Notes: generated from the sequence alone by a model not told the origin. A stretch of DNA of 64,000 nucleotides from Flagellimonas amoyensis (GCF_003058265.1 NZ_QBUK01000012.1:1-64000), one strand, 5' to 3'. Positions 17,514-27,066 are shown, counted from the stretch's first letter. A program made the numbers and translations.

Positions 17514-19055
17514 ATGAAAACATTCAGATATATAAGAACAATATTCGCCATGGCCCTTTTGGCGGTCCTATCCGTGGGCTGTAACTCCAAGGAAGGGGAA
17601 GTCATAGAGGAACTCGATGTGAACCGGGTGTTCGCACCAACGGACCTCACGGCAAGGATACGTAACATGACCACTATAGAATTGAGCTGGTATGTGCGAC
17701 AGGATACAGATAGCTATATTGTGGAATTTGCGGAAGGTGCCGGATTCGATAATATCATCCGTACGGTGGAAGTAGCGCCCGAAGACCTTCCGATCCAGGA
17801 GCAGTTTGATGGGGAGACCCTTTATTCCGCTCGGGTGAAAGGGATAGCAGAAGGCAAGCAGGATTCCAAATGGGTATCGGTATCCATTCAAACAGATCCT
17901 GAACAGATATTCTTGCCCAGTGAGGATGGTGATATCCAAGCAACAGCAGCCACATTAAGGTGGCCAGAAGGAAGTGCCGTAACCCATCTGTTGATCAATC
18001 CAGGAAATGTGGAACGTCCCATAACCCCAGAGGAAGCCTCAGTGGGTATGGCAACGATCTCAGGATTGACAGGGGAGACGGAATATACCGTGGTGCTCTA
18101 TAACAATGGTACCGTGCGTGGAACATCGATTTTCACAACACTCATCGACATAGGTGACGCCACTCTGGTGCAGCCAGAAGAAGATTTGAGCGTAGTCATT
18201 GCAAATGCGGTTGACGGTGATGTACTGGTATTGGCCCCTGGCGTTTACGAAGCTTTTGTGGGTAATATCGTCATTGACAAATCCATAACCATACAGGGTC
18301 TTTATCCCTATGACAAGCCAGTCTTAAGTGTATCCTTCAGCATGGCTCCAGGATTGCAAGACCTTCAGTTGGTGGATTTAGAGCTTGTAGGAACTGTAGA
18401 CCTATTCACCCTAGTGACAATGGAGATTGCTGGGAATTACAATTCAGTACAGATAAGAGGTTGTAACATCCATGATTTTGGTCGCCAATTGATCTATGGC
18501 AGCACCGCAGGTGCCATTTTGGGCAATTTCATCGTGGATAACACCATTGCATCCAACGCAACATTGGGGGGAGGGGATTTTATTGACTTTAGGAGTGGTG
18601 ATGTGCACAATGTTGAAGTGACCAACAGTACATTCATAGATGCTCCAAATGGTCGGGACTTTATCCGAATGGATGGAGCTGGAGACACCAACGGAATAGG
18701 TGTCACGGCAACAGTGCTTATCGATCATTGTACGTTTGTAGGGGTTTCCAATACCGAAGACAGGATTGTGTACATTCGTTTTGATGACAACGATATTACG
18801 GTGACCAACAATCTTTTTGCAGAAACGAACGCTTATTATTCCAATCAAGCTTCTACTGATGATGATATAACATTTGCCAACAATAACTATTTTAATGCAC
18901 CCAGTTTTTATGATTCAACACGAGATCGTTATGATACATCAGCGAACTTTACCACTTTGGACCCTGGCTTTGTCGATGCGGCAAATGGGGATTATACCGT
19001 AACCAACCAAGCATTGATCGATGAAGGAATTGGAGACCCACGCTGGCTCCAATAG
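17514..19055 (+). CDS. Surface lipoprotein with FN3-like and beta-helix domains (DUF4957/DUF5123-like)
   Basis: A 513-residue lipoprotein, third gene of the SusCD operon. I start it at MKTFRYIRTI, 25 bases after the susD stop, because this gives a clean lipoprotein signal with C23 (SVGC). Upstream codons of the frame overlap susD. After the anchor comes a fibronectin-III-like module (about 45-135). A repetitive right-handed beta-helix region follows (DGDVLVLAPGVYEAF...NSTFIDAPNG...TNNLFAETN), with the layout of DUF4957/DUF5123 proteins found beside pectate-lyase genes. It may bind or cleave pectin; I cannot identify a lyase active site with confidence. A strong terminator follows. Confidence 0.8.
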   Translation: MKTFRYIRTIFAMALLAVLSVGCNSKEGEVIEELDVNRVFAPTDLTARIRNMTTIELSWYVRQDTDSYIVEFAEGAGFDNIIRTVEVAPEDLPIQEQFDGETLYSARVKGIAEGKQDSKWVSVSIQTDPEQIFLPSEDGDIQATAATLRWPEGSAVTHLLINPGNVERPITPEEASVGMATISGLTGETEYTVVLYNNGTVRGTSIFTTLIDIGDATLVQPEEDLSVVIANAVDGDVLVLAPGVYEAFVGNIVIDKSITIQGLYPYDKPVLSVSFSMAPGLQDLQLVDLELVGTVDLFTLVTMEIAGNYNSVQIRGCNIHDFGRQLIYGSTAGAILGNFIVDNTIASNATLGGGDFIDFRSGDVHNVEVTNSTFIDAPNGRDFIRMDGAGDTNGIGVTATVLIDHCTFVGVSNTEDRIVYIRFDDNDITVTNNLFAETNAYYSNQASTDDDITFANNNYFNAPSFYDSTRDRYDTSANFTTLDPGFVDAANGDYTVTNQALIDEGIGDPRWLQ

Positions 19056-19081
19056 TGTAGGACATAGTTTGTTTTAATGAT

Positions 19082-19125
19082 ATAGGGCGGGTAAGGCCAT
19101 GATTCGAGCCCGCCCTATTGTTTTT
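19082..19125 (+). terminator. Rho-independent terminator inside the pectin locus
   Basis: ATAGGGCGGG at 19082-19091 pairs with CCCGCCCTAT at 19109-19118, a 10-bp perfect stem, followed by TTGTTTTTG. It separates the SusC-SusD-lipoprotein transcript from the enzyme genes that follow. Those genes need read-through or their own promoter. Confidence 0.85.
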
Positions 19126-19154
19126 GTTTGGGCAATGGCCCATAAATTTTATGA

Positions 19155-21452
19155 ATGATTGAAAATAGGAACATAGGAATAGGGCCGAACGGCCCAATGT
19201 CCTTTTTTATGGCCGCCATTTTTATGATGTGTGTGCCTTTTTGGGGTTTATCACAATCCGAGGGCGAAGCCTTGGCCTTTCCATCTGCAGAGGGTTTTGG
19301 TAGACACGCTTCGGGAGGACGTGGTGGAGAGGTGTACATTGTGACCAATTTGAACGATTCAGGAGAGGGTAGCCTCAGAAAAGGGATTGTAAAGCATGGT
19401 CCGCGCACCATTGTGTTTGCCATATCGGGTACCATCTATCTGGAATCTTCATTGGATATCAACCGGGGAGACCTTACCATTGCCGGGCAAACGGCACCAG
19501 GCGGAGGCATCACATTGGCCGGTTATCCGGTTTCCATCAAGGCGGACAATGTCATCATCCGTTACATGAGGTTTCGAATGGGGGATAGCAACAATCAAGA
19601 GGCTGACGCCATTGGTGGAAGGGATATCAAGAATGTCATTTTGGACCATTGCACCATGAGCTGGGCAACGGATGAGGTAGCTTCTTTTTATAGAAACCAT
19701 AATTTTACGATGCAATGGTGTATCGTGTCAGAAGCTTTGAACCGTTCCGTACACCAGAAAGGGGATCATGGCTATGGAGGCATTTGGGGAGGAGCCCAGG
19801 TTTCTTTCCATCATAACCTTATCGCTTCCAACAATAGCAGGAATCCAAGGTTCAGTGGTTCGTCGACCACGGTCAATTTGCCCGATGAGTTTGTCGATTT
19901 CCGAAACAATGTCATTTACAATTGGGGAGGCAACAGCATTTATGGAGGAGAGAAGGGCACTTATAATGTGGTGAACAATTATTTCAAATCTGGTCCGGCT
20001 ACGTCAAAGTCAACCAAAGACAGGATTGTAAATCCTTCAGAGCCCTACGGTAAGTTTTATGTGGATGGCAACCATATGGAAGGATTTCCCAAGATTTCAA
20101 AGGACAACTGGAGTGGTGGCGTGCAGTGTGATGATCCGAAATCCACCAAGCTTGAAAAAGCCATTCCCGTAAATGGGAATATTAGGACACAATCTGCCCA
20201 AGAGGCTTATCTTTCCGTGTTGAGATCGGCTGGGGCCAGCCTCCAACGTGATGCCGTGGATCAACGGATTGTTAGCGATGTGCGAAGCGGAACCACATCG
20301 GTAGGAAACGGAATCATAGATTCCCAAGAGCAGGTGGGCGGATGGCCAGAGCTTAAATCCGGCGAAGCCCCTAAGGATGCTGACCAAGATGGCATGCCCG
20401 ATGCTTGGGAAAGGGCAAAGGGACTGGATCTGGCTAAGGACGATTCCATGGGCTTCAATTTGGGTAAAGAGTACACCAATCTGGAGGTGTATATCAATAG
20501 TTTGGTGGAGGAGCAACAATACACCTCGTTGATGAATGGGGAACGCTACCATTTTGTAGTGGCCCAAGATGGTACTGGGGACTATGGTTCGGTTCAAGAG
20601 GCCATTGACGCCGTTCCTGATTTTCGGAAAGCCGAAACACGGATTTTTATAAGGAATGGGGTCTATCGTGAAAAATTGACCCTGCCCTCGACCAAGACCA
20701 ATGTCACATTTGTGGGGGAATCGTCCACAGGCACTATTTTGACTTATAATGATTCTGCCCGCACGCTCAACAGTTTTGGCGAAGAAGTCGGGACCACGGG
20801 GTCTTCATCCTTTTTTGTGTTCGGTGCCGGTTTCAGGGCCAAGAACATCACCTTTCAGAACGATGCGGGAGATGGAAGAGTCGTGGGTCAGGCCGTTGCG
20901 GTGCGCGTATCGGCGGACAGGGCAATCTTCGAAGGCTGTAGGTTTCTCGGGTATCAGGACACCCTCTATGTGCAAGGAGATGGTACACGCCAATTCTACA
21001 AAAACTGTTATATTGAAGGGACAGTGGACTTTATCTTTGGTTGGGCAACTGCCGTTTTTGAGGACTGCGAGATCTTTGCCAAAGACCAAGGCTACCTCAC
21101 CGCAGCATCCACGGAGAAAGATAGAAGCCACGGATTGGTCTTTATCAACTGTCGCTTGACCGGGAGTGCAGCGGCGAACACCTTTTTTTTGGGAAGACCT
21201 TGGCGGGACCATGCCCAAACGGTGTTCATCAATTGCTATATGGACAAGCATATCAAGCCCGAAGGATGGCATAACTGGAACAAGCCCCAAGCGGAGCAGA
21301 CCACTTTTTATGCAGAGTATGGCTCCACGGGACCTGGAGCGAACAATAAATCGCGCGTAGGATGGGCCAAGCAGTTGACCAAGCAGGAGGCCGAGAACTA
21401 TACAACGGAAGCTATTTTGAAGGGGACCGATGATTGGAACCCAAAAATTTAA
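19155..21452 (+). CDS. Secreted pectate lyase (PL1)-pectin methylesterase (CE8) fusion
   Basis: A 765-residue two-enzyme protein. Signal peptide 1-34; M15 (19197) is an alternative start giving a shorter n-region. PL1-type beta-helix about 40-455: AFPSAEGFGRHASGGRGG, DNVIIRYMRFRMGD, DAIGGRDIKNVILDHCTMSW, then SVHQKGDHGYGG. A short calcium-loop-like linker, DADQDGMPDAWE, lies at 408-419. CE8 about 466-765: FVVAQDGTGDYGSVQEAID, Q579 in GQAVAVR, D602 in QDTLY, the nucleophile D625 in VDFIFG, and GRPWRDHAQ. Demethylation by CE8 makes homogalacturonan accessible to the lyase, so the fusion joins two consecutive steps. Confidence 0.92.
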   Translation: MIENRNIGIGPNGPMSFFMAAIFMMCVPFWGLSQSEGEALAFPSAEGFGRHASGGRGGEVYIVTNLNDSGEGSLRKGIVKHGPRTIVFAISGTIYLESSLDINRGDLTIAGQTAPGGGITLAGYPVSIKADNVIIRYMRFRMGDSNNQEADAIGGRDIKNVILDHCTMSWATDEVASFYRNHNFTMQWCIVSEALNRSVHQKGDHGYGGIWGGAQVSFHHNLIASNNSRNPRFSGSSTTVNLPDEFVDFRNNVIYNWGGNSIYGGEKGTYNVVNNYFKSGPATSKSTKDRIVNPSEPYGKFYVDGNHMEGFPKISKDNWSGGVQCDDPKSTKLEKAIPVNGNIRTQSAQEAYLSVLRSAGASLQRDAVDQRIVSDVRSGTTSVGNGIIDSQEQVGGWPELKSGEAPKDADQDGMPDAWERAKGLDLAKDDSMGFNLGKEYTNLEVYINSLVEEQQYTSLMNGERYHFVVAQDGTGDYGSVQEAIDAVPDFRKAETRIFIRNGVYREKLTLPSTKTNVTFVGESSTGTILTYNDSARTLNSFGEEVGTTGSSSFFVFGAGFRAKNITFQNDAGDGRVVGQAVAVRVSADRAIFEGCRFLGYQDTLYVQGDGTRQFYKNCYIEGTVDFIFGWATAVFEDCEIFAKDQGYLTAASTEKDRSHGLVFINCRLTGSAAANTFFLGRPWRDHAQTVFINCYMDKHIKPEGWHNWNKPQAEQTTFYAEYGSTGPGANNKSRVGWAKQLTKQEAENYTTEAILKGTDDWNPKI

Positions 21453-21454
21453 AT

Positions 21455-22495
21455 ATGGATAACCGATTATTTCAAAAAAAGATGAGACACATTTTAACAC
21501 TATCAGGAATCGTTCTATTGGGGCTTACGGCCTGCAAACAAGAAAAAAAGGAGGCTGAAAAGGAACCAGAAGTTGTGGAAGTGGCCGTGGCCGCTCCCTA
21601 TGCTGAAATTTCCATCAAAGAAGGAGGAACTTGGGAAGATGGTCCAAGAGACCATAAAGAATACATAGGCGGTACCTTCAAAAATGTGGAAAAGATGACC
21701 GTCCCCGAAGAGCATACCGACCATTCCTGGTACATTCGGTATGAAGGACCGGGGTGGGAGAACAAAAATGTGGGCTACCGTCTTTATTTGGATTGGCGAA
21801 ACGCTATCGATATCTATGGTAAAAAAGTGGATTCCTTGGTGTTGCCTTATGTGGGTCAAGATGGTTTTGACGACTACCACGAAATGAGCTACTGGGGACA
21901 GGACATCCTCAAAGCAGGAAAATCCATGGGAATTGGAGGTTACGGACGGTTCGTAAATGATTCCATAGTGCATTTTCAGAAAGTAGGCACCACTGCATCC
22001 TCGGTGGCCAATGCAGAAGGTGTGGCCACCGTGACCATTGACTACACAGGCTGGGAAGCGGCGGATATCACCACAGATTTGAAAGCATTATTGTCAATCT
22101 ATCCAGAGGATAGGTTCACCAAAGTAGAATTGAAACCTTCCACTGAATTTTCTGGGCTCTCTACAGGAATTGTGAAGTTTGACCACATACCCGTCAAGTC
22201 TAAGACCAGCACAGATGGCAAGTGGGGCTATATCGCCACCTATGGAAACCAGACCTTGGTGAACGATACCGATCTATTGGGAATGGCCGTATTTTATAAA
22301 ATGGACGAATTGGAACAACAGCTAGAAGGTTCTGACGACCATTTGGTGGTTTTCAAACCAACGACCAACGGGGTCACTTACTATTTCTTGGCTGCTTGGG
22401 AGCAAGAATTGGATGGGATCACCAACGAAGCCGATTTTTTCAAGGATTTGGATGCCAAGTTGCAGCAGTTGGACCAAAAAGGAACCTTGGAATAA
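21455..22495 (+). CDS. DUF4861-family lipoprotein
   Basis: A 346-residue protein resembling DUF4861, a family of unproven activity found in polyuronate-degradation loci of Bacteroidota. The lipobox is LGLTACKQ. Start is uncertain: ATG 21455, three bases after the previous stop, or ATG 21482 (MRHILTLSG), which gives a shorter signal. Conserved-looking aromatic and charged blocks include HSWYIRYEGPGWENKNVGYRLYLDWRN and the glycine-rich GKSMGIGGYGRF. It overlaps the next start by one base (TAATG at 22493-22497), so it is translationally linked to the GH105. A sugar-binding or lyase-like beta-sandwich role is possible but not shown. Confidence 0.8.
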   Translation: MDNRLFQKKMRHILTLSGIVLLGLTACKQEKKEAEKEPEVVEVAVAAPYAEISIKEGGTWEDGPRDHKEYIGGTFKNVEKMTVPEEHTDHSWYIRYEGPGWENKNVGYRLYLDWRNAIDIYGKKVDSLVLPYVGQDGFDDYHEMSYWGQDILKAGKSMGIGGYGRFVNDSIVHFQKVGTTASSVANAEGVATVTIDYTGWEAADITTDLKALLSIYPEDRFTKVELKPSTEFSGLSTGIVKFDHIPVKSKTSTDGKWGYIATYGNQTLVNDTDLLGMAVFYKMDELEQQLEGSDDHLVVFKPTTNGVTYYFLAAWEQELDGITNEADFFKDLDAKLQQLDQKGTLE

Positions 22496-23727
22496 TGAGA
22501 CAACTGTTCGGAACAATCGGAGTACTCTTCTTGTTGATGGCACCCTTGAGCTGTAAGGAAAGCCCAAAAAAAGAAGAATCCTCCGAAGAGATGACATTGA
22601 CCGTGCCCGAGAACCTGAAATGGTCGGAACGGATGATGTTGTCCGAAATGGAACGAAATCCAGAGGCATGGACACTCGATTTTGTGGACAAGCACAAGTG
22701 GGAATACACACACGGGCTCATGCTTTTGGCCTGTCAGCGGGTAAAAGCCGAATATCCCGATCCTAAATACGATGCATACATCAAGGATTGGTACGACCTG
22801 ATGATCGATGACAGTGCCCATGTGAAGACCTACAAGATGGACGTTTACAATATTGACCGCGTAAAACCGGGCAGTGCCCTTTTTGGCCTATATGATGAAA
22901 CAAAGGATGAAAGATACCTCAAGGTCATTCATCAGTTGAGGGAACAACTCAAGGGACAGCCCCGCAATTCCAAAGGAGGCTTTTGGCATAAAAAAGTCTA
23001 TCCCTATCAAATGTGGCTGGATGGACTTTACATGGGCGAACCTTTCTATGCGCAGTACACCCAACGATTTGATGAAGGGGAAACGGCCCAAAAGGCATAT
23101 GATGATATTGTATTGCAGTTCGACCTGATCCAACAAAACTCCAAAGACCCGGATACAGGTCTCCTGTACCATGGTTGGGACGAGAGCAAAGAGCAGGCAT
23201 GGGCGGACAAAGAGACCGGATTGTCGCCCCATTTTTGGGGACGTGCCATGGGATGGTACGGAATGGCTCTGGTGGATGTACTGGATTTTTTCCCCAAGGA
23301 GCATCCGGGACACCAAAGGCTGGTCAATTACTTGAACCAATATGCGGAAGCGATCGATAAGGTCAAGGATCCCAAGACGGGACTGTGGTACCAAGTACTC
23401 GATAAAGGAGGAGAAGAAGGAAACTATTTGGAGGCCTCCGCTTCGGCAATGTTTGTCTATACCTTGGCGAAGGGGGCCAATCAAGGCCATCTGCCCAAAA
23501 AATACAAGACCGTGGCCAACGAAAGTTTTGATGCCATGGTCAAGGAGTTCGGTACAAAGGACGACAAGGGTATCGTAAGTCTCAACCAAATTTGCGGGGT
23601 TGCCGGATTGGGTGGAAATCCATACCGTGACGGTTCGTACGAGTATTATGTGAACGAACTCATTCGTCCCAACGACCCCAAAGGGGTAGGGCCTTTTATC
23701 ATGGCGGCCTTGGAGTTGGATAAATAG
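22495..23727 (+). CDS. Unsaturated (rhamno)galacturonyl hydrolase, GH105 family
   Basis: A 410-residue lipoprotein (signal with C20, APLSC) of the alpha6/alpha6-barrel GH105 family. It removes the 4,5-unsaturated galacturonyl residue from lyase products. The family block YPYQMWLDGLYMGEPFYAQY has the catalytic aspartate at D176, and HFWGRAMGWYGMALVDVLDFFP is also typical. Start is set at MRQLFGTIG because it joins the upstream stop (TAATG) and gives the lipoprotein signal; the upstream extension lies inside the DUF4861 gene. Its product is the substrate for KdgF and KduI. Confidence 0.93.
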   Translation: MRQLFGTIGVLFLLMAPLSCKESPKKEESSEEMTLTVPENLKWSERMMLSEMERNPEAWTLDFVDKHKWEYTHGLMLLACQRVKAEYPDPKYDAYIKDWYDLMIDDSAHVKTYKMDVYNIDRVKPGSALFGLYDETKDERYLKVIHQLREQLKGQPRNSKGGFWHKKVYPYQMWLDGLYMGEPFYAQYTQRFDEGETAQKAYDDIVLQFDLIQQNSKDPDTGLLYHGWDESKEQAWADKETGLSPHFWGRAMGWYGMALVDVLDFFPKEHPGHQRLVNYLNQYAEAIDKVKDPKTGLWYQVLDKGGEEGNYLEASASAMFVYTLAKGANQGHLPKKYKTVANESFDAMVKEFGTKDDKGIVSLNQICGVAGLGGNPYRDGSYEYYVNELIRPNDPKGVGPFIMAALELDK

Positions 23728-23766
23728 ACCATCACAATTGTGGTGCAAAGAACAGTTGATCTTGCA

Positions 23767-25377
23767 ATGAAGAAAAAAGCGTTACAAGTAGTCCCATTGC
23801 TGACCCTCCTTTGGGTAACATGGGGTTTTTCCCAGGTTTGGGTTTCCGATCAAGGAGATGGAACCTACCAAAACCCGATTTTATATGCGGATTATTCCGA
23901 TCCGGATGTGATCCGGGTAGGGAACGATTACTACATGACCGCTTCCAGCTTCACGGCAGTACCGGGACTGCCCGTTCTGCATTCCAAGGATTTGGTGAAC
24001 TGGAAACTGATCAACCACGCCGTTCAGGAAATCGTTCCTGCAGATGTGTTCAATGTACCGCAACACGGCAATGGGATATGGGCGCCGAGCCTTCGTCACC
24101 ACAACAATGAATTTTATATCTATTGGGGCGACCCCGATTTTGGGATCTACATGGTAAAGACCAAGGACCCTTATGGCGAATGGGAGCCACCCGTTCTGGT
24201 CATGGAAGGAAAAGGGCTTATCGACCCCAGTCCTATTTGGGACGAAGATGGAAATGCCTATCTGGTCCATGCCTATGCAGGGAGCCGTGCAGCGGTGAAG
24301 AGCATTTTGGCCATCAACAAGATGAACCCCGAAGGGACAAAGGTACTCGATAAAGGGACCGTGGTCTTTGACGGTCATGATGCCCATCCAACAGTGGAAG
24401 GCCCAAAATTCTATAAAAGGAATGGCTACTACTACATTTTTGCACCGGCAGGCGGAGTGGCCACAGGTTGGCAATTGATCTTGCGTTCGAAGGACATCTA
24501 TGGTCCCTATGAAGAAAAGATTGTATTGGAACAAGGGTCTACCCAAGTTAATGGCCCGCATCAAGGAGGGTGGGTGGACACTGCCGATGGCACCGATTGG
24601 TTTATCCATTTTCAAGATGTGGATGCCTACGGGCGTATCGTACACCTTCAACCTGTAGATTGGAAAAATGATTGGCCCTTTATGGGCAAGGACTTGGATG
24701 GAAATGGCATCGGGGAACCTGTCCAGGCATTTAAAAAACCGGTTGCTGGCCATCCGATCATCGCTCCGGCGGAGTCCGATGAATTCAATTCAGACCATAT
24801 AGGATTGCAATGGCAATGGCAGGCAAACCCACAGGTCACTTGGTATTCCTTGATCAAGGACAGAGGGTTTTTGCGTTTGTTCACCGTAAAGAAGAAAGAA
24901 GCGGACAACAACCTCTGGAACATGCCGGCATTGTTGTTGCAAAAGTTTCCTGCACCCAGTTTTAAGGCAACGACCAAGATCAAATTGGTACCAGAAGAAG
25001 CAGAAGTTGGTAAAAGTGCAGGATTGATGCTATTCGGTCTGGATTACGCCACCCTCACGCTCACCCACGATGCAGAGGGGTATGTCTTAAAGCAGACCCA
25101 GTCCATCCAGGCCAAAAAGAACCTTCCCGAAGAAACCAACGAGGAAACTCGTGTAAAGACCAACGAAGTGTATCTTCAGGTCGAGGTCACGGGACCCGAT
25201 GCGATGTGTCAGTTCAGTTATAGCACAAATGGAAAAAAATACACCAAAATAGGAAAGCCCTTCAAGGCGCAGCCCGGGCAATGGGTAGGTGCTAAGGTGG
25301 GGGTTTTCAGTGTCAGTGAGGCAGCCACCAAATATGGTGGCTATGTTGATGTGGATTATTTTAGGATTACAGAATAA
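23767..25377 (+). CDS. GH43-family glycoside hydrolase with C-terminal beta-sandwich
   Basis: A 536-residue secreted hydrolase. I start at ATG 23767 (MKKKALQVVPLLTLL) rather than the GTG at 23740, as this gives a normal signal peptide. The five-bladed propeller has the three GH43 acidic residues: D45 in YSDPDVIR, D153 in LIDPSPIWDEDG and E211 in HPTVEGPKFY. The C-terminal third (about 335-536: SDEFNSDHIGLQWQWQANP) is the concanavalin-like sandwich of GH43 enzymes. Likely arabinofuranosidase, xylosidase or galactosidase on pectin side chains; subfamily not determined. Confidence 0.92.
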   Translation: MKKKALQVVPLLTLLWVTWGFSQVWVSDQGDGTYQNPILYADYSDPDVIRVGNDYYMTASSFTAVPGLPVLHSKDLVNWKLINHAVQEIVPADVFNVPQHGNGIWAPSLRHHNNEFYIYWGDPDFGIYMVKTKDPYGEWEPPVLVMEGKGLIDPSPIWDEDGNAYLVHAYAGSRAAVKSILAINKMNPEGTKVLDKGTVVFDGHDAHPTVEGPKFYKRNGYYYIFAPAGGVATGWQLILRSKDIYGPYEEKIVLEQGSTQVNGPHQGGWVDTADGTDWFIHFQDVDAYGRIVHLQPVDWKNDWPFMGKDLDGNGIGEPVQAFKKPVAGHPIIAPAESDEFNSDHIGLQWQWQANPQVTWYSLIKDRGFLRLFTVKKKEADNNLWNMPALLLQKFPAPSFKATTKIKLVPEEAEVGKSAGLMLFGLDYATLTLTHDAEGYVLKQTQSIQAKKNLPEETNEETRVKTNEVYLQVEVTGPDAMCQFSYSTNGKKYTKIGKPFKAQPGQWVGAKVGVFSVSEAATKYGGYVDVDYFRITE

Positions 25378-25384
25378 AAAGAGC

Positions 25385-26167
25385 ATGAAAGGAATTTTAG
25401 CAGTTTTGTCTGTGTTGTTGTTTTGGGCAAGTCAACCCCAAGAGAAGGTAACGACACTGTATTTGATCGGTGATTCTACCATGGCCGATTACACGGGCGA
25501 TTATGATCCGGGAAAAGACTATATGAAGACCCGTTATCCAGTAGCGGGTTGGGGCCAGGGATTCCAATCCTTTTTTGTCAAGGACAGTTTGGATGCCGTG
25601 AGATCTTTGTTCCAGTCCGATTCGGTCCGTGTGGAAGATAGGGCCAGGGGAGGCAGGAGCACCCGTACTTTTTTTCAGGAAGGCCGTTGGCGTTCGGTCT
25701 ATGAGGCGCTCCGGCCCGGTGATTTGGTGATCATGCAATTTGGGCACAACGATGCTGCTGAGAACAAGACCGAACGTTTTGTGGACATTGAGGGCTATAA
25801 GGAATTTCTCCGGTTGTTCGTGACACAGACACTGCAGAAGAATGCCAGACCCATCATATTGACCCCAGTGGCCAGAAATTACCCTTGGAAAGAAGGTAAA
25901 CTGGAAAATGTGCACGGTGAATATCCCCAAGCGGCCAAAGAAGTTGCAGCGGAAATGGACGTTACGCTGATCGACCTGAACCAATTGTCCATGGACTTTT
26001 TCTCTTCAAAGGGAAAAGATTATGTGTCCGAAACCTATTTTATGAACTTGCCCGCTGGGGTCTATGAAGCCTATCCCGATGGGCAGGAGGACAATACCCA
26101 CTTTCAGCCCGAAGGGGCAAAGGCGGTGGCGCAACTGGTATTTGATGCCCTAAAGCAATTGAAGTGA
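25385..26167 (+). CDS. Rhamnogalacturonan acetylesterase-like GDSL hydrolase (CE12), copy 1
   Basis: A 260-residue SGNH hydrolase with N-terminal signal (MKGILAVLSVLLFWASQ). Block I is LIGDSTMADY with the nucleophile Ser. Block III is FGHNDA. The C-terminal Asp-His pair lies in EDNTHFQPEGA. It should remove acetyl groups from rhamnogalacturonan or homogalacturonan. Start is set at ATG 25385; upstream codons of the frame fall inside the GH43 gene. Its stop overlaps the GTG of the next gene (GTGA). A paralogue stands at 30129-30860. Confidence 0.9.
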   Translation: MKGILAVLSVLLFWASQPQEKVTTLYLIGDSTMADYTGDYDPGKDYMKTRYPVAGWGQGFQSFFVKDSLDAVRSLFQSDSVRVEDRARGGRSTRTFFQEGRWRSVYEALRPGDLVIMQFGHNDAAENKTERFVDIEGYKEFLRLFVTQTLQKNARPIILTPVARNYPWKEGKLENVHGEYPQAAKEVAAEMDVTLIDLNQLSMDFFSSKGKDYVSETYFMNLPAGVYEAYPDGQEDNTHFQPEGAKAVAQLVFDALKQLK

Positions 26168-27066
26168 TCAAATTATTGCCCACACATATCACGATGCTCT
26201 GTTTACTGCTCGGTGGAGTTGTATCGGCCCAAGTGGAAAGGCCCAATGCCACTCCCTATACCATAGCCGCCACCTACCAGAAATTGCTCAAAAACTACCC
26301 GGACATTGTTCCTGTGGAGCCATTGCAATCCGACAAGATTGTATATGAAGAGGATCTTACCTATCATCAAGTGGATGGAGTGTCCCTAAAGGCGGATATC
26401 TATTATCCCAAGGATATTGCCCATAAAACACCAGCTGTGATTTTGGTGCATGGAGGCGGATGGATCTCGGGCAGTAAGGAAAACCAACGCGTTATGGCAC
26501 AGCATTTGGCCGAAAACGGTTTTGTGGCCATGGCAGTGAACTATCGTTTGGCCGATGTGGCCAAATATCCGGCCGCCATAGCGGATTTGAATGCAGCGGT
26601 AACATATCTGTGCACATCCAAATATCCTTTGGATACCGAAAAAATAGCCATTCTGGGTGCCTCTGCAGGTGCACAGTTGGCCTCCTTGGTCGGGATGAAG
26701 AACAAGCACATCAAGGCCATTGTGAATGTGGATGGGATAGTCTCCTTTGTCCACCCCGAAGCGGAAGAAGGTACTTATGCAGGATACTGGTTGGGTGGCA
26801 TGAAGGCAGATAATCTGGAAGTGTGGGAAGATGCTTCTCCCTTGGAGTTCATCGCCCCGGACTCACCGCCCATACTGTTCATCAACAGTGCACAGCCCCG
26901 ATTTCATGCAGGTCGGGACGATTTGATCAAAAAATATTCGGAATGGGGCATTTACAGTGAAGTACTTACCTTCCCCAATTCCCCCCATTCCTTTTGGTTG
27001 GTCCACCCATGGTTTGAACCGACCGTGGACCATACCGTGCAATTTTTACAAAAAGTGTTCAAATGA
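26164..27066 (+). CDS. Secreted alpha/beta hydrolase (carboxylesterase-like)
   Basis: A 300-residue alpha/beta hydrolase with a signal peptide (LCLLLGGVVSAQ). The oxyanion motif is VILVHGGGWISG and the nucleophile elbow is ILGASAGAQ (GxSxG), as in hormone-sensitive-lipase and BD-FAE-like esterases. The charge relay is completed by the C-terminal SPHSFW histidine. The start is a GTG overlapping the CE12 stop (GTGA); ATG 26194 is an alternative. Context suggests a pectin acetyl- or feruloyl-esterase. It overlaps the next gene by ATGA. Confidence 0.88.
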   Translation: MIKLLPTHITMLCLLLGGVVSAQVERPNATPYTIAATYQKLLKNYPDIVPVEPLQSDKIVYEEDLTYHQVDGVSLKADIYYPKDIAHKTPAVILVHGGGWISGSKENQRVMAQHLAENGFVAMAVNYRLADVAKYPAAIADLNAAVTYLCTSKYPLDTEKIAILGASAGAQLASLVGMKNKHIKAIVNVDGIVSFVHPEAEEGTYAGYWLGGMKADNLEVWEDASPLEFIAPDSPPILFINSAQPRFHAGRDDLIKKYSEWGIYSEVLTFPNSPHSFWLVHPWFEPTVDHTVQFLQKVFK

